This document shows, one piece after another, positions 45,259-56,391 of a DNA stretch of 64,000 nt. The position numbers were made by a program, and so were the translations under genes. The stretch is from Flavilitoribacter nigricans DSM 23189 = NBRC 102662 (lineage in GTDB: Bacteria > Bacteroidota > Bacteroidia > Chitinophagales > Saprospiraceae). The notes under the pieces were generated by a model. That model worked only from the letters and a program-made list of their open reading frames with translations. It was not told the origin of the DNA and made no database searches. How positions within the stretch are numbered: the stretch's first letter is position 1; every line of letters starts with the position of its first letter. Location of the stretch: NCBI RefSeq assembly GCF_002646595.1, contig NZ_PDUD01000025.1:124001-188000 (forward strand). Direction: 5' to 3'.

Positions 45259-47757
45259 ATGAAGATCAAATGTTTACTAATCGGGTTATTGTGGAGTAGT
45301 ATGGTCGCCGTTGCTCCGGCAAAAGTGATCTACGTCAACAAATATGCTACCGGAGCGAATACCGGCCTGAACTGGACGGATGCCTACCAGGACCTGCAAT
45401 CCGCTTTGGGCGACGCAGTGGCCGGTGATGAGATCTGGCTCGTTGCCGGCGATTACCGGCCTACGGATGGTACGGACCGCTATCAAACCTTTGCACTGCC
45501 TACCGGAGTAGCACTCTACGGTGGATTTGCCGGTGGGGAAGTCTCCCGGGAAGAACGGGACTGGTCCGCATATCCTACCTTTCTGAATGGCGATATCGGT
45601 ATACCCGGTGATCACCGCGATAACAGTTATTCGGTACTGACCATCACTGATCCCGACGAGTTTACGATTGTGGATGGTGTGGAGATTCACAATGGTTCGG
45701 CCAACGATCAGGAGATCGGTACTCCGCCCTACGATCCCGCCCGGATCGGCGGTGGTATACTCATCAGTACTACGGCTACGGAAAGCGATTATCGGCTGAC
45801 CATCAGGAATACCCGATTTTTCAACAATTATGCGGAATTCGGCGGGGCGGTCTACGGAGATGGGCGGAACCGCAATAATATCGGAATTGCCTTTATCGAC
45901 TGCACCTTCGAACTGAACCAGGCGGGTACCGGGAGTGGCTATATGACTACCCTGGGAAATACAGGGCCGCAGGGGATCGAGTTTGTAGGTTGTACCTTTT
46001 TTAACAACAGTTCGATCAACCAGGGACTGTTGTTCATACTCACCGATACCGAACAACCGGGCAAGCTCACGATCCGGAACAGCGCTTTCCTGGAAAACGA
46101 AAGCGATCTAATATTTGCTAAAGGAGTAGCTTCCGACCATACTCTGGAGGTGATTGTCGAGAATACGACCTTCCGCTCTAATATCTCCGCCAACAGCGGG
46201 TTCAATCTTTTCCGGGCCAGCAGCCCATCCCTGAATGTCCTCCTGGATGACCTGGTATTCCGGGGCAATGAAGGGTACAATCAACTGATCGCGCTGGGGG
46301 AGCCGGATACCGTACGGATCATCCGGTCTTCTTTTGTAGGGAATGACGTGATTACTCTGATGGAAGGCCGGCCCCGGTATTTTCGGGCAGAAGATTGCCG
46401 CATTTCCCAGAACACCTTATCCGGCAGGGCCATCAGGATGGAAGGCATCGAAGTGGCACTCCTGGATTGCGTTCTGGAGGACAACGAGGCCCTCACCCTG
46501 GTGGACCTTAACGAAAGTCCAGCCGGTGACACTCACTACCCGGAAGGATCAGATACCGAGATCAAAAACTGTACGATCCGGGGAAATGTGGCCCACACCT
46601 TGCTGAGCGTCGTGGGGGATACGCTCCGGGCCGAATCACTGCTGATTGCCGATACGGAAAGCAGCGGAGCGGGAGCAATAGCGTTTTCGCCGGCCCACGG
46701 TCAGGTCGTCAATAGCCTTTTTGTAAGACCGGAACTGGTACCCGGCAAGGAAGCGCTGTACAGTTCACAAGCCAGAAGTGAGCTGGATCTGATCAACTGT
46801 ACTTTTTACAATTACATCGACTCGGAAACGGGGACGGTACTTTTCCGGGAAGAGAACCGGGACGACGATGCAACGGTGCAGATCCGCCTGCTCAACTCCA
46901 TACTCTGGGACCAGATGCAGGAGGAGCATTCGCTTTTTCTGCTCCAGAACGCCGAACTCAGCATTGCTTACAGCTTGTTGAGATCGGAAAATTGCGAAGA
47001 CCTATTCCGAACGGAACCGACCCGCTACGGGGATCCCTTCCCGACGGGGGTGAATTGCGGCGAAGGCCTGATCCTGGGCACGCCGCCCCGGTTTGTGGCA
47101 CCGGCCAGTGCTAACTTCCGTCTGGAAGCCTGCTCTCCGGCCGTCAACACCGGAAATAATGCCCTGCTGCCGGCAACCCTGACAACCGATCTGGCCGGAG
47201 CAACCCGCAAGGTATACGAGAGCGTTGATCTGGGCGCCTACGAATACCAGGGCGATATTCCGGTGCTGGAAGTGGAGACCGAGATCGTCCCGGCTTCCGC
47301 CGAAGTTGGAAATGATGGGAGTATAGCGGTGATCGCCGTCAATGGAGGCACACCGGAATACACCTACAGCTGGAGTACCGGTGATACGGCGGAACGACTG
47401 GACGGACTGGCTCCCGGCACCTACGGCCTTACGCTTACGGATACGAACAATTGTTCGCAGGAGTTTGAGCTGGTTGTGGATGTTGCCAGCCCGGTGATCG
47501 ATCCGGTCACCACCTGGGGGGCGGTGCTGTACCCCAATCCGGTGTCCTTAGAACAGCCGGGTAGATTGCAGCTGACCGATGCCCAGATCACCGGCCTGCG
47601 TCTGATCAGTTTGCAAAAGCAGGTAATCTGGGAGCGGAACTGGCCCGTTGGGCAATTACAGGAAGAACTGCCGGTACCGGAAAAACGCGGCGTCTATCTG
47701 CTGGAGCTCACGGACCGGGATGGCCGCAGAGGATATCTCCGCTGGATCGTCCAATGA
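45259..47757 (+). CDS. T9SS-exported beta-helix protein with SprB-type repeat
   Basis: 832 residues. Signal peptide (to about 21, APAK). The N-terminal start YVNKYATGANTGLNWTDAYQDLQSAL is common in choice-of-anchor/right-handed beta-helix secreted proteins. A pectate-lyase-like helix of IRNTRFFNNY / FIDCTFELN / VENTTFRSN repeats runs from about 30 to 660. An SprB-type repeat (GGTPEYTYSWSTGDT, then LAPGTYGLTLTDTNNC) is at about 690-745, and a sorting domain (VLYPNPVS to RGVYLLEL) ends the protein. Adhesion or polysaccharide binding at the surface is possible; no catalytic residues assigned. Confidence 0.8.
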   Translation: MKIKCLLIGLLWSSMVAVAPAKVIYVNKYATGANTGLNWTDAYQDLQSALGDAVAGDEIWLVAGDYRPTDGTDRYQTFALPTGVALYGGFAGGEVSREERDWSAYPTFLNGDIGIPGDHRDNSYSVLTITDPDEFTIVDGVEIHNGSANDQEIGTPPYDPARIGGGILISTTATESDYRLTIRNTRFFNNYAEFGGAVYGDGRNRNNIGIAFIDCTFELNQAGTGSGYMTTLGNTGPQGIEFVGCTFFNNSSINQGLLFILTDTEQPGKLTIRNSAFLENESDLIFAKGVASDHTLEVIVENTTFRSNISANSGFNLFRASSPSLNVLLDDLVFRGNEGYNQLIALGEPDTVRIIRSSFVGNDVITLMEGRPRYFRAEDCRISQNTLSGRAIRMEGIEVALLDCVLEDNEALTLVDLNESPAGDTHYPEGSDTEIKNCTIRGNVAHTLLSVVGDTLRAESLLIADTESSGAGAIAFSPAHGQVVNSLFVRPELVPGKEALYSSQARSELDLINCTFYNYIDSETGTVLFREENRDDDATVQIRLLNSILWDQMQEEHSLFLLQNAELSIAYSLLRSENCEDLFRTEPTRYGDPFPTGVNCGEGLILGTPPRFVAPASANFRLEACSPAVNTGNNALLPATLTTDLAGATRKVYESVDLGAYEYQGDIPVLEVETEIVPASAEVGNDGSIAVIAVNGGTPEYTYSWSTGDTAERLDGLAPGTYGLTLTDTNNCSQEFELVVDVASPVIDPVTTWGAVLYPNPVSLEQPGRLQLTDAQITGLRLISLQKQVIWERNWPVGQLQEELPVPEKRGVYLLELTDRDGRRGYLRWIVQ

Positions 47758-47790
47758 TAGGGTAGGGGCAGAAGATGGTGCGCCCCACCG

Positions 47791-48291
47791 TCAATCCTTT
47801 CCGGTCAGATGATCCAGAACAGCCTGCCACAGCGGTAAGACCAGGTTCACTTTGAGGAACCGGAGCATTGTTTGCAGTTGATATTCCGGTGAACCCATTG
47901 GGGGATCCGCAGTTTCCAGTTTTCGGAAGAGTGCGTTTTTGTCCGCCTGGTAGTCGGCGGCAAAGTGGTCCAGGGACTTTATTCCGTCGGTGAGCGTCCG
48001 CAGCTGTACTTCGTTGACTTCGATGCCGGACATGATCCGTTTGAAGATCTCCATGAAGGGATTCAGTTCAATTGTGGGTAGGTCCTCTTCCACGGGAAGC
48101 TTGTGGCTCTCGTATTCGTAGTAGTCGAAGAGCAGGATGATGAATTCTACGGTATCCCGTTGGCCCATTTCGTGCAGGAATACCTCTTTGAGGCTGGGGG
48201 CACCCGGAATGGGATTCCGGGGAGGGCGAAAACCCAGTAACACGCCCAAACTGACGGTGTTGATCGTTCCAAGAGCGCTTCTTCGATCCAT
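47791..48291 (-). CDS. Hypothetical protein with short N-terminal hydrophobic stretch
   Basis: 166 residues. N terminus MDRRSALGTINTVSLGVLLGF resembles a weak signal or Tat-like sequence (RR at 3-4). The rest is helical, acidic and hydrophobic (EFIILLFDYYEYESHKLP, NPFMEIFKRIMSGIEVNE). No family recognised. It stands between a T9SS gene and the ribosomal cluster, on the opposite strand to both. Confidence 0.6.
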   Translation of the reverse strand: MDRRSALGTINTVSLGVLLGFRPPRNPIPGAPSLKEVFLHEMGQRDTVEFIILLFDYYEYESHKLPVEEDLPTIELNPFMEIFKRIMSGIEVNEVQLRTLTDGIKSLDHFAADYQADKNALFRKLETADPPMGSPEYQLQTMLRFLKVNLVLPLWQAVLDHLTGKD

Positions 48292-48516
48292 TCTTTTGGA
48301 TAAATTAACCCTAAAAGCGGTCAGATCAGTTCCTTAGGTGCCAAATATTATGCTTTTTTTACCGATCTTTGCGTGCCTCACTAGTATAATTCGCGGCCCA
48401 ACCGCCGGAGCACCGTTTTTTTAACTTTCGCAATCGCATTTCACCAAATAGAAAACGGGAACTTCGATACCCTGATTTTTTCCTTAAAATAATTAGCTTT
48501 TTGTAGTTACTACCCT

Positions 48517-48547
48517 TTTGTTTTTAAAGGAAAAAATCCTACCTTTG
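48517..48547 (+). promoter_or_regulatory. Promoter of the str-S10-spc cluster
   Basis: TTTG at 48517-48520, exactly 19 nt, then TACCTTTG at 48540-48547, matching the Bacteroidota sigma-A form. Transcription should begin about 7 nt downstream, leaving a leader of about 85 nt before rpsL. The rest of the 347-nt gap (48292-48638) shows nothing else. Confidence 0.85.
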
Positions 48548-48638
48548 CATTCGCTTTTGAAAAAGGGCGTGGTATATATCCGCCTTAAGTTCAGAAAAAC
48601 AACGAATTACAGACCATTTAATCGAAATTTAGGAACGT

Positions 48639-49013
48639 ATGCCTACTATCAACCAACTGGTGCGCAAAGGCAGGAAGCAAGTGATCGAGAAGAGTAAGTC
48701 TCGTGCTTTGGATGCATGCCCACAAAAACGTGGGGTTTGCACTCGGGTGTATACCACCACTCCGAAGAAACCGAACTCCGCTTTGCGTAAAGTTGCTAAG
48801 GTGCGTCTGACAAATGGCATTGAGGTGATCGCCTACATTCCGGGAGAAGGTCACAACCTGCAGGAACACTCCATCGTACTGATCCGGGGTGGACGGGTAA
48901 AAGACTTACCGGGTGTACGTTATACCATCGTGCGCGGTGCATTGGATACCGCCGGTGTAACAGATCGCAAGCAAAGCCGTTCCAAGTATGGAACCAAGGC
49001 GCCTAAGAAGTAA
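48639..49013 (+). CDS. rpsL: Ribosomal protein S12
   Basis: 124 residues, normal length. Binds 16S rRNA near the decoding centre and controls tRNA selection. Seen: [11 protein letters not shown] start, [25 protein letters not shown] and the [17 protein letters not shown] segment. K43 of the [10 protein letters not shown] region is the wild-type residue linked to streptomycin sensitivity in the family. First gene of the cluster; preceded by the promoter at 48517. Confidence 0.98.
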   Translation: MPTINQLVRKGRKQVIEKSKSRALDACPQKRGVCTRVYTTTPKKPNSALRKVAKVRLTNGIEVIAYIPGEGHNLQEHSIVLIRGGRVKDLPGVRYTIVRGALDTAGVTDRKQSRSKYGTKAPKK

Positions 49014-49046
49014 TTATGTTTCACTCATTAGAAACCTCTAATTAAA

Positions 49047-49514
49047 ATGAGAAAAAGAAAACCAAAATTGAGAGTCATTGCACCGGATCCCCGCTACGGA
49101 GATCCCATCGTGACTCAATTCGTGAACAATATGATGTGGGAAGGTAAGAAGAGTACTGCCTTCCGTATTTTCTACGATGCCATGGACATCATCAAAGAGC
49201 GTACCAAGCAGGACGAACATGGCATCTGGAAAAAAGCATTAAACAATGCCATGCCTCAGGTGGAAGTGCGCAGCCGTCGTATCGGTGGTGCTACTTTCCA
49301 GATCCCGACCGAGATTCGGGCCAAGCGCAAAATGTCAATCGGCATGAAATGGTTGATCCGTTTCAGTCGCGCTCGCAGTGGAAAAGGAATGGCAGAAAAG
49401 TTGGCTGCAGAGCTGATCGCAGCGAGCAAAGGGGAAGGAGCTGCTGTAAAGCGTAAAGAAGATACGCACAAGATGGCAGAATCTAACCGGGCTTTTGCGC
49501 ATTTCAGAGTGTAA
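49047..49514 (+). CDS. rpsG: Ribosomal protein S7
   Basis: 155 residues. Assembly protein of the 30S head, contacts tRNA at the E site. Seen: [54 protein letters not shown] and a C terminus ending NRAFAHFRV. 33 nt after rpsL, same transcript. Confidence 0.98.
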   Translation: MRKRKPKLRVIAPDPRYGDPIVTQFVNNMMWEGKKSTAFRIFYDAMDIIKERTKQDEHGIWKKALNNAMPQVEVRSRRIGGATFQIPTEIRAKRKMSIGMKWLIRFSRARSGKGMAEKLAAELIAASKGEGAAVKRKEDTHKMAESNRAFAHFRV

Positions 49515-49640
49515 GTTGATATTGGTTGTAGAGATTAGTTACCGTTATTTTCCCGATGAACGCAACCTATTTCTCAACTTACTACACCACGATCCTATTA
49601 ACTAATCTACCAACTGATTCACTAATTCTTTAAATCCCTG

Positions 49641-49647
49641 AGAGGAG
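49641..49647 (+). promoter_or_regulatory. Shine-Dalgarno sequence of fusA
   Basis: AGAGGAG ends 5 nt before the fusA ATG at 49653. Such strong sites are uncommon in Bacteroidota; most genes here lack one. Confidence 0.6.
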
Positions 49648-49652
49648 AAATC

Positions 49653-51788
49653 ATGGCTAAAGATCTCAAATTTACTAGGAATATTGGTATCGCCGCTCAC
49701 ATTGACGCCGGTAAAACGACGACTACCGAGCGCGTACTATACTATACCGGCCTCAGCCACAAGATTGGTGAGGTGCACGATGGTGCTGCCACTATGGACT
49801 GGATGGAGCAGGAACAGGAGAGAGGTATTACCATCACATCAGCTGCTACCAAAACTTCCTGGAAATGGAAAGATCAGGAGTACGCTGTAAACATTATTGA
49901 CACTCCGGGTCACGTGGATTTCACCGTTGAGGTAAACCGCTCTCTGCGGGTACTGGACGGTCTGGTGTTCCTGTTTTGTGCAGTAAGTGGTGTAGAGCCT
50001 CAGTCCGAAACCAACTGGCGTCTGGCTGACAACTACAAAGTACCCCGTATCGGTTTCGTTAACAAAATGGACCGTTCCGGAGCTGACTTCTTCTCTGTAG
50101 TGAACGATGTTCGTGAGAAACTGGGTTCTAACGCAATTCCGCTGCAGATCCCCATTGGTTCCGAAGAGAAATTCGAAGGGGTTGTCGATCTGATCACCAA
50201 CCAGGCTATCGTTTGGAACGAGGACGACATGGGTATGACTTTCGAGGTAATCGAAACTCCTGCTGATCTGGTAGATGTTGCCGCTGAGTGGCGTGAGAAG
50301 TTGCTGGAGACCATCGCTGAATTCGATGATTCACTGATGGAGAAGTACTTCGAAGATCCCGATTCTATCACTGAAGAAGAAATGCGTACCGCAGTACGTC
50401 AGGCGGTAATGGGCCACCGGTTCATTCCGATGATGTGCGGATCTGCATTCAAAAATAAAGGTGTACAGGCTGTACTGGATGCAGTTTGTGCTTACCTGCC
50501 TTCTCCGATCGACGTTGACGCCATCAAAGGTATCAACCCGAAAACGGAAGAGGAAGAAAAGCGTCGTCCTTCTGTAGACGAGCCTTTCTCCGCACTGGCT
50601 TTCAAAATTGCTACTGACCCTTACGTAGGCCGTCTGGCTTTCATGCGGGTATATTCAGGTGCACTGGATGCCGGTTCTTATGTACTGAACACTCGTTCTG
50701 ACAACAAAGAGCGGATCTCCCGTATCTATCAGATGCACGCGAACAAGCAGAACTCTATCGACCGGGTAGAGGCTGGAGACATCGCCGCAGCGGTAGGTTT
50801 CAAGGATATCCGTACGGGTGACACCCTTTGTGACCTGGATCATCCGATCGTTCTGGAGAGTATGGTATTCCCCGAGCCGGTTATCGGTGTGGCGGTTGAA
50901 CCGAAATCTCAGAAAGACCTGGATAAGTTGGGTATGGCTCTGGCTAAACTGGCCGAAGAGGATCCCACTTTCCGCGTACGTTACGACGAAGATACCAACC
51001 AGACCGTAATTAGCGGTATGGGTGAGCTTCACCTGGAGATCATTATCGATCGTCTGCGTCGCGAGTTCAAGGTAGAATGTAACCAGGGTGAGCCGCAGGT
51101 AAACTACAAAGAAGCACTGACTACGGCTATTTCTCACCGCGAGCGTCTGAAAAAGCAGTCTGGTGGTTCCGGTTTGTTCGCCGACATGGAATTCGAGATT
51201 GGCCCGGCCGATCAGGAATTCCTGGACAGCGAAGACTTCAAATCCGGTAAGGTCAAACTGCAGTTCGTATGGGACATCTTCGGTGGATCGATCGACAAGA
51301 ACTACCAAAAGCCTATCCGTGACGGTTTCACCGCCATGATGGACAACGGTATTCTCGCCGGTTACAACATCGATAGCATGAAAGTGCGGGTATATGACGG
51401 TTCTATGCACTCCGTGGACTCTAAGCCGATCGCTTTCGAACTTTGTGCGAAAGAAGGCTTCCGCGCTGCTGCTCCGAAGTGTAACCCGAAGATCCTCGAG
51501 CCGATCATGAAACTGGAGGTAGTTACTCCGGAAGAATATGTAGGTAGTGTAATTGGTGACCTGAACCGTCGTCGCGGTTTGCCGAAAGGCCAGCAGGGAC
51601 GTTCCGGTGGTGCAGTAGCGATTACCGCTGATGTACCTCTGGCAGAAATGTTCGGTTACGTAACGCACCTGCGTACCATCACTTCCGGTCGCGCAAGCTC
51701 TACCATGGAATTCAGCCACTTCGCTGAAGCTCCGCAGGGCATTGCCAAAGAAGTGATCGAAAAAGCCAAAGGCGAAGTAAACGTATAA
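49653..51788 (+). CDS. fusA: Elongation factor G
   Basis: 711 residues, full length. GTPase that drives tRNA-mRNA translocation. Seen: G1 [13 protein letters not shown], switch [18 protein letters not shown], then domains II-V with the catalytic tip region. Third gene of the str part; a strong hairpin follows before rpsJ, which may attenuate or end transcription. Codon use looks like its ribosomal neighbours. Confidence 0.98.
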   Translation: MAKDLKFTRNIGIAAHIDAGKTTTTERVLYYTGLSHKIGEVHDGAATMDWMEQEQERGITITSAATKTSWKWKDQEYAVNIIDTPGHVDFTVEVNRSLRVLDGLVFLFCAVSGVEPQSETNWRLADNYKVPRIGFVNKMDRSGADFFSVVNDVREKLGSNAIPLQIPIGSEEKFEGVVDLITNQAIVWNEDDMGMTFEVIETPADLVDVAAEWREKLLETIAEFDDSLMEKYFEDPDSITEEEMRTAVRQAVMGHRFIPMMCGSAFKNKGVQAVLDAVCAYLPSPIDVDAIKGINPKTEEEEKRRPSVDEPFSALAFKIATDPYVGRLAFMRVYSGALDAGSYVLNTRSDNKERISRIYQMHANKQNSIDRVEAGDIAAAVGFKDIRTGDTLCDLDHPIVLESMVFPEPVIGVAVEPKSQKDLDKLGMALAKLAEEDPTFRVRYDEDTNQTVISGMGELHLEIIIDRLRREFKVECNQGEPQVNYKEALTTAISHRERLKKQSGGSGLFADMEFEIGPADQEFLDSEDFKSGKVKLQFVWDIFGGSIDKNYQKPIRDGFTAMMDNGILAGYNIDSMKVRVYDGSMHSVDSKPIAFELCAKEGFRAAAPKCNPKILEPIMKLEVVTPEEYVGSVIGDLNRRRGLPKGQQGRSGGAVAITADVPLAEMFGYVTHLRTITSGRASSTMEFSHFAEAPQGIAKEVIEKAKGEVNV

Positions 51789-51876
51789 TCCGGTTCGCCG
51801 GAAGGAATCGCAAGTCGGCGGTCGAAAGCTGACCATCCCCCGGGGAACAGACTTGCGGAATTGACATGAATTAATC

Positions 51877-51916
51877 GTTCGGAAGCCCGGACAAATTATT
51901 TGCCCGGCTTCCGAAC
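51877..51916 (+). terminator. Hairpin after fusA
   Basis: Arms starting GTTCGGAAGCC at 51877 and ending GGCTTCCGAAC at 51916 pair over 11 bp with more pairs in the loop. It is followed by TATTATTATAG. Sits in the 265-nt gap between fusA and rpsJ, so it may attenuate the S10 part. Confidence 0.65.
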
Positions 51917-52053
51917 CTATTATTATAGCTCAGACTGACCTTTTGCCAAGCGAGGTGAAAACAGTTTGGGTATTATTCATCATTTTGGTGGAATGCTGTT
52001 AGCCCCGATGGTTATCAGTTGAAGCCTTCATTTGAAATAACTGGTTTGCAGGC

Positions 52054-52362
52054 ATGAATCAGAAAATTCGTATTAAACTGCGTTCTTACGATCACAATCT
52101 GGTAGACAAATCAACCGAAAAGATCGTAAAAACGGTTCGCAACAGTGGGGCCGTCGTAACAGGTCCGATTCCGCTGCCCACAGAGAAGAACATTTATACC
52201 GTTCTCCGTTCTCCACACGTGAACAAGAAATCTCGTGAGCAGTTTCAGTTGCGCACCCATAAGCGCCTTATTGAAATTTTTACACCCAACCAGAAGACAG
52301 TCGACGCTCTGTCGAAACTGGAATTGCCCAGCGGGGTAGACATTCAGGTGAAACTGACCTAG
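52054..52362 (+). CDS. rpsJ: Ribosomal protein S10
   Basis: 102 residues; [16 protein letters not shown] start, [15 protein letters not shown] and HKRLIEIF signatures. 30S head protein, also NusE in antitermination complexes. Separated from fusA and rplC by unusually long gaps (265 and 319 nt). Confidence 0.98.
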   Translation: MNQKIRIKLRSYDHNLVDKSTEKIVKTVRNSGAVVTGPIPLPTEKNIYTVLRSPHVNKKSREQFQLRTHKRLIEIFTPNQKTVDALSKLELPSGVDIQVKLT

Positions 52363-52681
52363 TCAATAGGCAGCTTTCTAATGAATTTTGGAAATAATTA
52401 GCGCAGGTCTTCAACTTGTGTTGTAGAGTGTAGCGTGTGAAGCATAAGGAGACGTTCATCTCACCGACAGGAGCATTCCGCTTCCCGGGTTCAGGATCCG
52501 ATCTCTTTATTCCGATACTCACTACTCTATACTAAGTTGCGACTAGCAACTTAAATTAATTAGTTCACGCAAGATACTAGGTGCCGTTTTGAGGCCATCG
52601 AGCAGGGTACGCATCTGCGATCCCGGCGGCCTTTTCACCAAAGCAGCACCCAGGAATCTGTCATCTAAAATATAACTTAAG
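52363..52681. other. 319-nt spacer rpsJ-rplC
   Basis: Non-coding spacer inside the ribosomal cluster. It contains a perfect 8-bp hairpin TAAGTTGC/GCAACTTA at 52533-52553 with a 5-nt loop. A role as mRNA leader bound by a ribosomal protein is possible, not shown. Confidence 0.45.
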
Positions 52682-53305
52682 ATGAACGGATTGATCGGAA
52701 AAAAAATCGGTATGACCAGCATCTTTGATGCTGCAGGACGCAACGTTGCTTGTACCGTTGTCGAATTGGGACCATGTGTAGTTACACAGGTTAAAACCGA
52801 AGAGACCGACGGCTACCAGGCCCTTCAGATAGGGTTCGGCGAAGCGAAAGAAAAAAATACCACCCAAGCCCAGATCGGGCATTTTGACAAAGCCAATACT
52901 ACTCCCAAGAAAAGAGTAATCGAGTTCCGTGATTTCAACGCTGTTGAAAAGGCAGCCGGTGATACCATCACCGTTGATGAAGTATTTGCGGAAGGCGATA
53001 CGATCAACGCAATCGGCCTATCCAAAGGTAAAGGTTTCCAAGGTGTTGTAAAGCGCCACGGATTTGCAGGTGTGAACGATGCGACCCACGGTCAGCACAA
53101 CCGCCAACGTGCCCCGGGTTCTATCGGTGCTGCTTCTTATCCCGCGCGGGTATTCAAAGGCATGCGGATGGCCGGCCGTGACGGTGGTCGTCGTGTGAAG
53201 GTGAAAAACCTGAAAGTAATCAAGGTTTTCGCTGAGAAAAATCTTTTGCTGGTCAGAGGTGCAATCCCCGGCCACAAGGGTGCTTACGTAATCTTGGAAA
53301 AATAA
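52682..53305 (+). CDS. rplC: Ribosomal protein L3
   Basis: 207 residues. Early-assembly 50S protein near the peptidyl-transferase centre. Seen: [15 protein letters not shown] start and [29 protein letters not shown]-type central region (here split by typical residues around 130). Followed 68 nt later by rplD. Confidence 0.98.
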   Translation: MNGLIGKKIGMTSIFDAAGRNVACTVVELGPCVVTQVKTEETDGYQALQIGFGEAKEKNTTQAQIGHFDKANTTPKKRVIEFRDFNAVEKAAGDTITVDEVFAEGDTINAIGLSKGKGFQGVVKRHGFAGVNDATHGQHNRQRAPGSIGAASYPARVFKGMRMAGRDGGRRVKVKNLKVIKVFAEKNLLLVRGAIPGHKGAYVILEK

Positions 53306-53373
53306 TTTGCCTCTCCCGACGTGCCGGCGCCACTGCCGGACGGGATTTTTTTGGCTAAGCCTTTAAATCTGAA

Positions 53374-54003
53374 GTGATGAAACTCGAAGTGCATAACATA
53401 CAGGGAGAAAAGACGGGACGGGAGATTGAACTGCCCGCCGACGTCTTTGCTGTCGAGCCCAATGATCACGCTGTTTATCTGGTGGTCAAGCAATATTTGG
53501 CTAACCAACGCCAGGGCACGCACAAATCAAAGGAGCGTAGCGAGATTACGGGATCTACCCGTAAGCTGAAGCGCCAAAAGGGTACCGGTACCGCACGTGC
53601 CGGTGATATCAAGAGCCCGGTTTTCCGTGGTGGTGGTCGTATTTTCGGCCCGCGCCCGCGCAGCTACAGCTTCCAACTGAACAAAAAAGTGAAGCGTCTG
53701 GCTCGCTTGTCCGCATTGTCTACCAAGGCTTCTGCCGGTGAGATCATGATCGTGGAGGACTTTTCTTTCGAAGCTCCCAAAACCCGGGAATTCGTGAACA
53801 TCCTCGACAAACTGCAACTGGCTGACAAAAAGGCCCTGCTGGTAACTGCGGATTACGAGAAAGAAGTAATGCTTTCCGGTCGCAACCTCAAAAACGCGGA
53901 TGTGATCCGCGCTACGGACATCCATCCGTACAACATTCTGCACGCCAACACCATCGTGCTGAGTGAAGGTGCGATCGAAAAGATCGTTGAAACTTTTAAA
54001 TAA
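53374..54003 (+). CDS. rplD: Ribosomal protein L4
   Basis: 209 residues. Lines the exit tunnel; in enteric bacteria it also autoregulates the S10 operon. Seen: NQRQGTHKSKERSEITGSTRK, KGTGTARAGDIKSPVFRGGG and ATDIHPYNILHANTIVL segments. Confidence 0.97.
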   Translation: MMKLEVHNIQGEKTGREIELPADVFAVEPNDHAVYLVVKQYLANQRQGTHKSKERSEITGSTRKLKRQKGTGTARAGDIKSPVFRGGGRIFGPRPRSYSFQLNKKVKRLARLSALSTKASAGEIMIVEDFSFEAPKTREFVNILDKLQLADKKALLVTADYEKEVMLSGRNLKNADVIRATDIHPYNILHANTIVLSEGAIEKIVETFK

Positions 54004-54083
54004 TGCAATGCCGTACGGCTGTAAGCCGGTAAGCCCCCAGCGGGATCCGGTCAGCAGTTCATACGGATTATAATAATATTCTA

Positions 54084-54380
54084 ATGGCAAAGACAATTCT
54101 TATCAGGCCGATCATCACCGAAAAAGCCGAGCAGCTTTCGGAGGGTCTCAATCAGTACAGTTTTGTCGTCCACAAACAGGCCAACAAAGTGGAGATCCGC
54201 AAAGCGGTAGAGCAGATCTACGGAGTAAGCGTGGAAGCCGTCAATACGATGGTACTTCCGAGCAAATCCAAAGTGCGCAATACCCGTTCCGGTATCCAGC
54301 GTGGCCGTGTGGCTTCTTACAAAAAAGCTGTAGTGACCCTGGGCGAAGGAGAAGAGCTCGATTTCTACGGTGATATCTAG
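54084..54380 (+). CDS. rplW: Ribosomal protein L23
   Basis: 98 residues. Exit-tunnel protein and docking site for trigger factor and SRP. Starts KTILIRPIITEKAEQLS and contains YSFVVHKQANKVEIRKAVEQIYGV. A 193-nt gap with a GC-rich hairpin (CCGGCC at 54396-54401 and GGCCGG at 54421-54426) precedes rplB. Confidence 0.97.
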   Translation: MAKTILIRPIITEKAEQLSEGLNQYSFVVHKQANKVEIRKAVEQIYGVSVEAVNTMVLPSKSKVRNTRSGIQRGRVASYKKAVVTLGEGEELDFYGDI

Positions 54381-54573
54381 ACAGTCATAAGTCGGCCGGC
54401 CGCAGACCGAAAGTAAGTCGGGCCGGATGACACAACATTATGACGCTAGCAATTTGAGAAATGGCCAAAAGACAGGAGTCGGGGGTGGGCGTTGCCTGAT
54501 GAAAGCAGCTGTTAACAGTTGCTTGGGCCCGAGCTTCGGCTAACCACTTTTGGTGAAAAATTGATTTACTACC

Positions 54574-55407
54574 ATGCCAGTCAAAAAGTTTAGTCCGGTT
54601 ACGCCTGGTACTCGTTTCAGAGTAGGTAACGCATATTCAGAAGTTACCACCAGCGAACCCGAAAAGAGCCTGTTGGCTCCAATGAGAAAGACCGGTGGAC
54701 GTAATAAGGACGGTAAAATGACCGTACGCCAGAAAGGTGGTGGTCACAAGCGTCGTTATCGGGTCATCGATTTCAAGCGTGATAAAGATGGAGTTCCGGC
54801 AACGGTTAAATCCATCGAGTACGATCCCAACCGTACCGCTTTCATCGCACTGCTGTTCTATGCAGACGGTGAAAAGAGATACATGATCGCTCCCCAGGGT
54901 CTACAGGTAGGTGATACCGTAGTATCCGGAAAAGGAGCCAGCCCGGAAACGGGTAACACCTTGTTCCTGAGTGATATTCCGCTCGGTTCGGTGATCCACG
55001 CTATCGAATTACAGCCAGGCCAGGGCGCAGCTATCGCCCGTAGTGCCGGTACCAACGCTACCCTGATGGGTCGTGAAGGTCGTTACGCTTCCGTGAAACT
55101 GCCTTCCGGTGAGGTACGCCGTATCCTGCAAACCTGTAAGGCTACGATCGGTTCTACATCCAACCCGGACCACGGTCTGCAGGTATTGGGTAAAGCTGGT
55201 CGCAAGCGCTGGATCGGACGCCGTCCTCGCGTAAGAGGTGTTGCAATGAACCCGGTAGATCACCCCATGGGTGGTGGTGAAGGTAGAGCTTCCGGAGGAC
55301 ACCCACGTTCTCGCACCGGTATCATGGCTAAAGGTCAGAAGACCCGCAACAATAAAAAGCATTCTACCAAATTGATTATTTCCAAGCGGAAATCGCGTAA
55401 TAAATAA
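54574..55407 (+). CDS. rplB: Ribosomal protein L2
   Basis: 277 residues, full length. Needed for subunit joining and peptidyl transfer. Seen: [22 protein letters not shown]-type region, [22 protein letters not shown] and KTRNNKKHS near the end. Ends 5 nt before rpsS. Confidence 0.98.
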   Translation: MPVKKFSPVTPGTRFRVGNAYSEVTTSEPEKSLLAPMRKTGGRNKDGKMTVRQKGGGHKRRYRVIDFKRDKDGVPATVKSIEYDPNRTAFIALLFYADGEKRYMIAPQGLQVGDTVVSGKGASPETGNTLFLSDIPLGSVIHAIELQPGQGAAIARSAGTNATLMGREGRYASVKLPSGEVRRILQTCKATIGSTSNPDHGLQVLGKAGRKRWIGRRPRVRGVAMNPVDHPMGGGEGRASGGHPRSRTGIMAKGQKTRNNKKHSTKLIISKRKSRNK

Positions 55408-55412
55408 CAATA

Positions 55413-55682
55413 ATGGCAAGATCAATTAAAAAAGGTCCTTACGTTTTCCACAAATTGATGGACAAAGTTGAAAAGGCAAAGCAGTCCAACAAAAAGACTG
55501 TGATCAAAACCTGGTCTCGTTCCTCTATGATCATTCCCGATATGGTAGGGGAGACGATTGCCGTACACAATGGCAAAACTTTTGTTCCGGTTTTCGTTAC
55601 GGAAAACATGGTAGGCCACAAGCTGGGTGAATTTGCTCCCACTCGTAGCTTTAGAGGACACTCCGGTAACCGGAAGAAATAG
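55413..55682 (+). CDS. rpsS: Ribosomal protein S19
   Basis: 89 residues; [10 protein letters not shown] start and [19 protein letters not shown] end. 30S head protein. Starts 5 nt after rplB. Confidence 0.98.
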   Translation: MARSIKKGPYVFHKLMDKVEKAKQSNKKTVIKTWSRSSMIIPDMVGETIAVHNGKTFVPVFVTENMVGHKLGEFAPTRSFRGHSGNRKK

Positions 55683-55848
55683 TAGTCTGGCGGATAACCG
55701 TCGGTGATCAGCTCAGCGGAGCCGCTTGCCCACGGATAACTCCACCGACTCTCCGGATCGGAAAAGTGAGAAAAGTATTTCACAAAGTAGGAAAGATCCG
55801 CTGTTCATAAATTTTCAACACGATCTGTCTACAATATAATTTTAAGAA

Positions 55849-56271
55849 ATGGAAGCTGTAGCTAAACTCAGAAATGTTCCGATGTCAGCGCGCAAGATGC
55901 GTTTGGTAGTGGACAATATTCGCGGCAAGCGGGTGGAAGATGCGCTGGACATCCTGCGTTTTAGCAAACGCGAGTCTGCCATCTGGTTAGAGAAACTCGT
56001 GCTATCGGCTGTTGCCAATTGGGAAAATAAATTGGGCGGTCTGGAAAGCGCCGACGATTATGGCCTGGTTATCAAAACCGCTTTCGTCGACGAAGGAACG
56101 ATGCTCAAGCGTTATCGTCCCGCTCCTCACGGTAGAGCTCACCGTATTCGCAAGCGTACCAACCACGTAACCATCGTGGTGGAGAACCGCATCGCTGTTG
56201 ATGCTGATTCCCAGGATGCTGCGGAAGACGAAGTCTACATCGAAGAGGAAGAAGGAGCAACTGAAGAATAA
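55849..56271 (+). CDS. rplV: Ribosomal protein L22 with acidic C-terminal tail
   Basis: 140 residues, longer than the usual 110-115. Core: AKLRNVPMSARKMRLVVDNIRGK and RAHRIRKRTNHVTIVV. The last 30 residues are acidic (EDEVYIEEEEG). Its hairpin lines the exit tunnel. The tail is an extension typical of some Bacteroidota; function unknown. Confidence 0.96.
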   Translation: MEAVAKLRNVPMSARKMRLVVDNIRGKRVEDALDILRFSKRESAIWLEKLVLSAVANWENKLGGLESADDYGLVIKTAFVDEGTMLKRYRPAPHGRAHRIRKRTNHVTIVVENRIAVDADSQDAAEDEVYIEEEEGATEE

Positions 56272-56391
56272 AATCTGAGGCGTCAGGCTTCAGAAGTCCG
56301 GGGTCAGTTCAAGCATAGTGGCTTTATCTGGCTCCCGACCTCTGCCCCTGATACCTAAATTTGTCAATTTCAATCAATTTCAACCATAGAT

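Noticed and set aside
50655-51836. 393-codon minus-strand frame opposite fusA
   Set aside because: Antisense to a complete EF-G gene; arises from biased codon use of a highly expressed gene.
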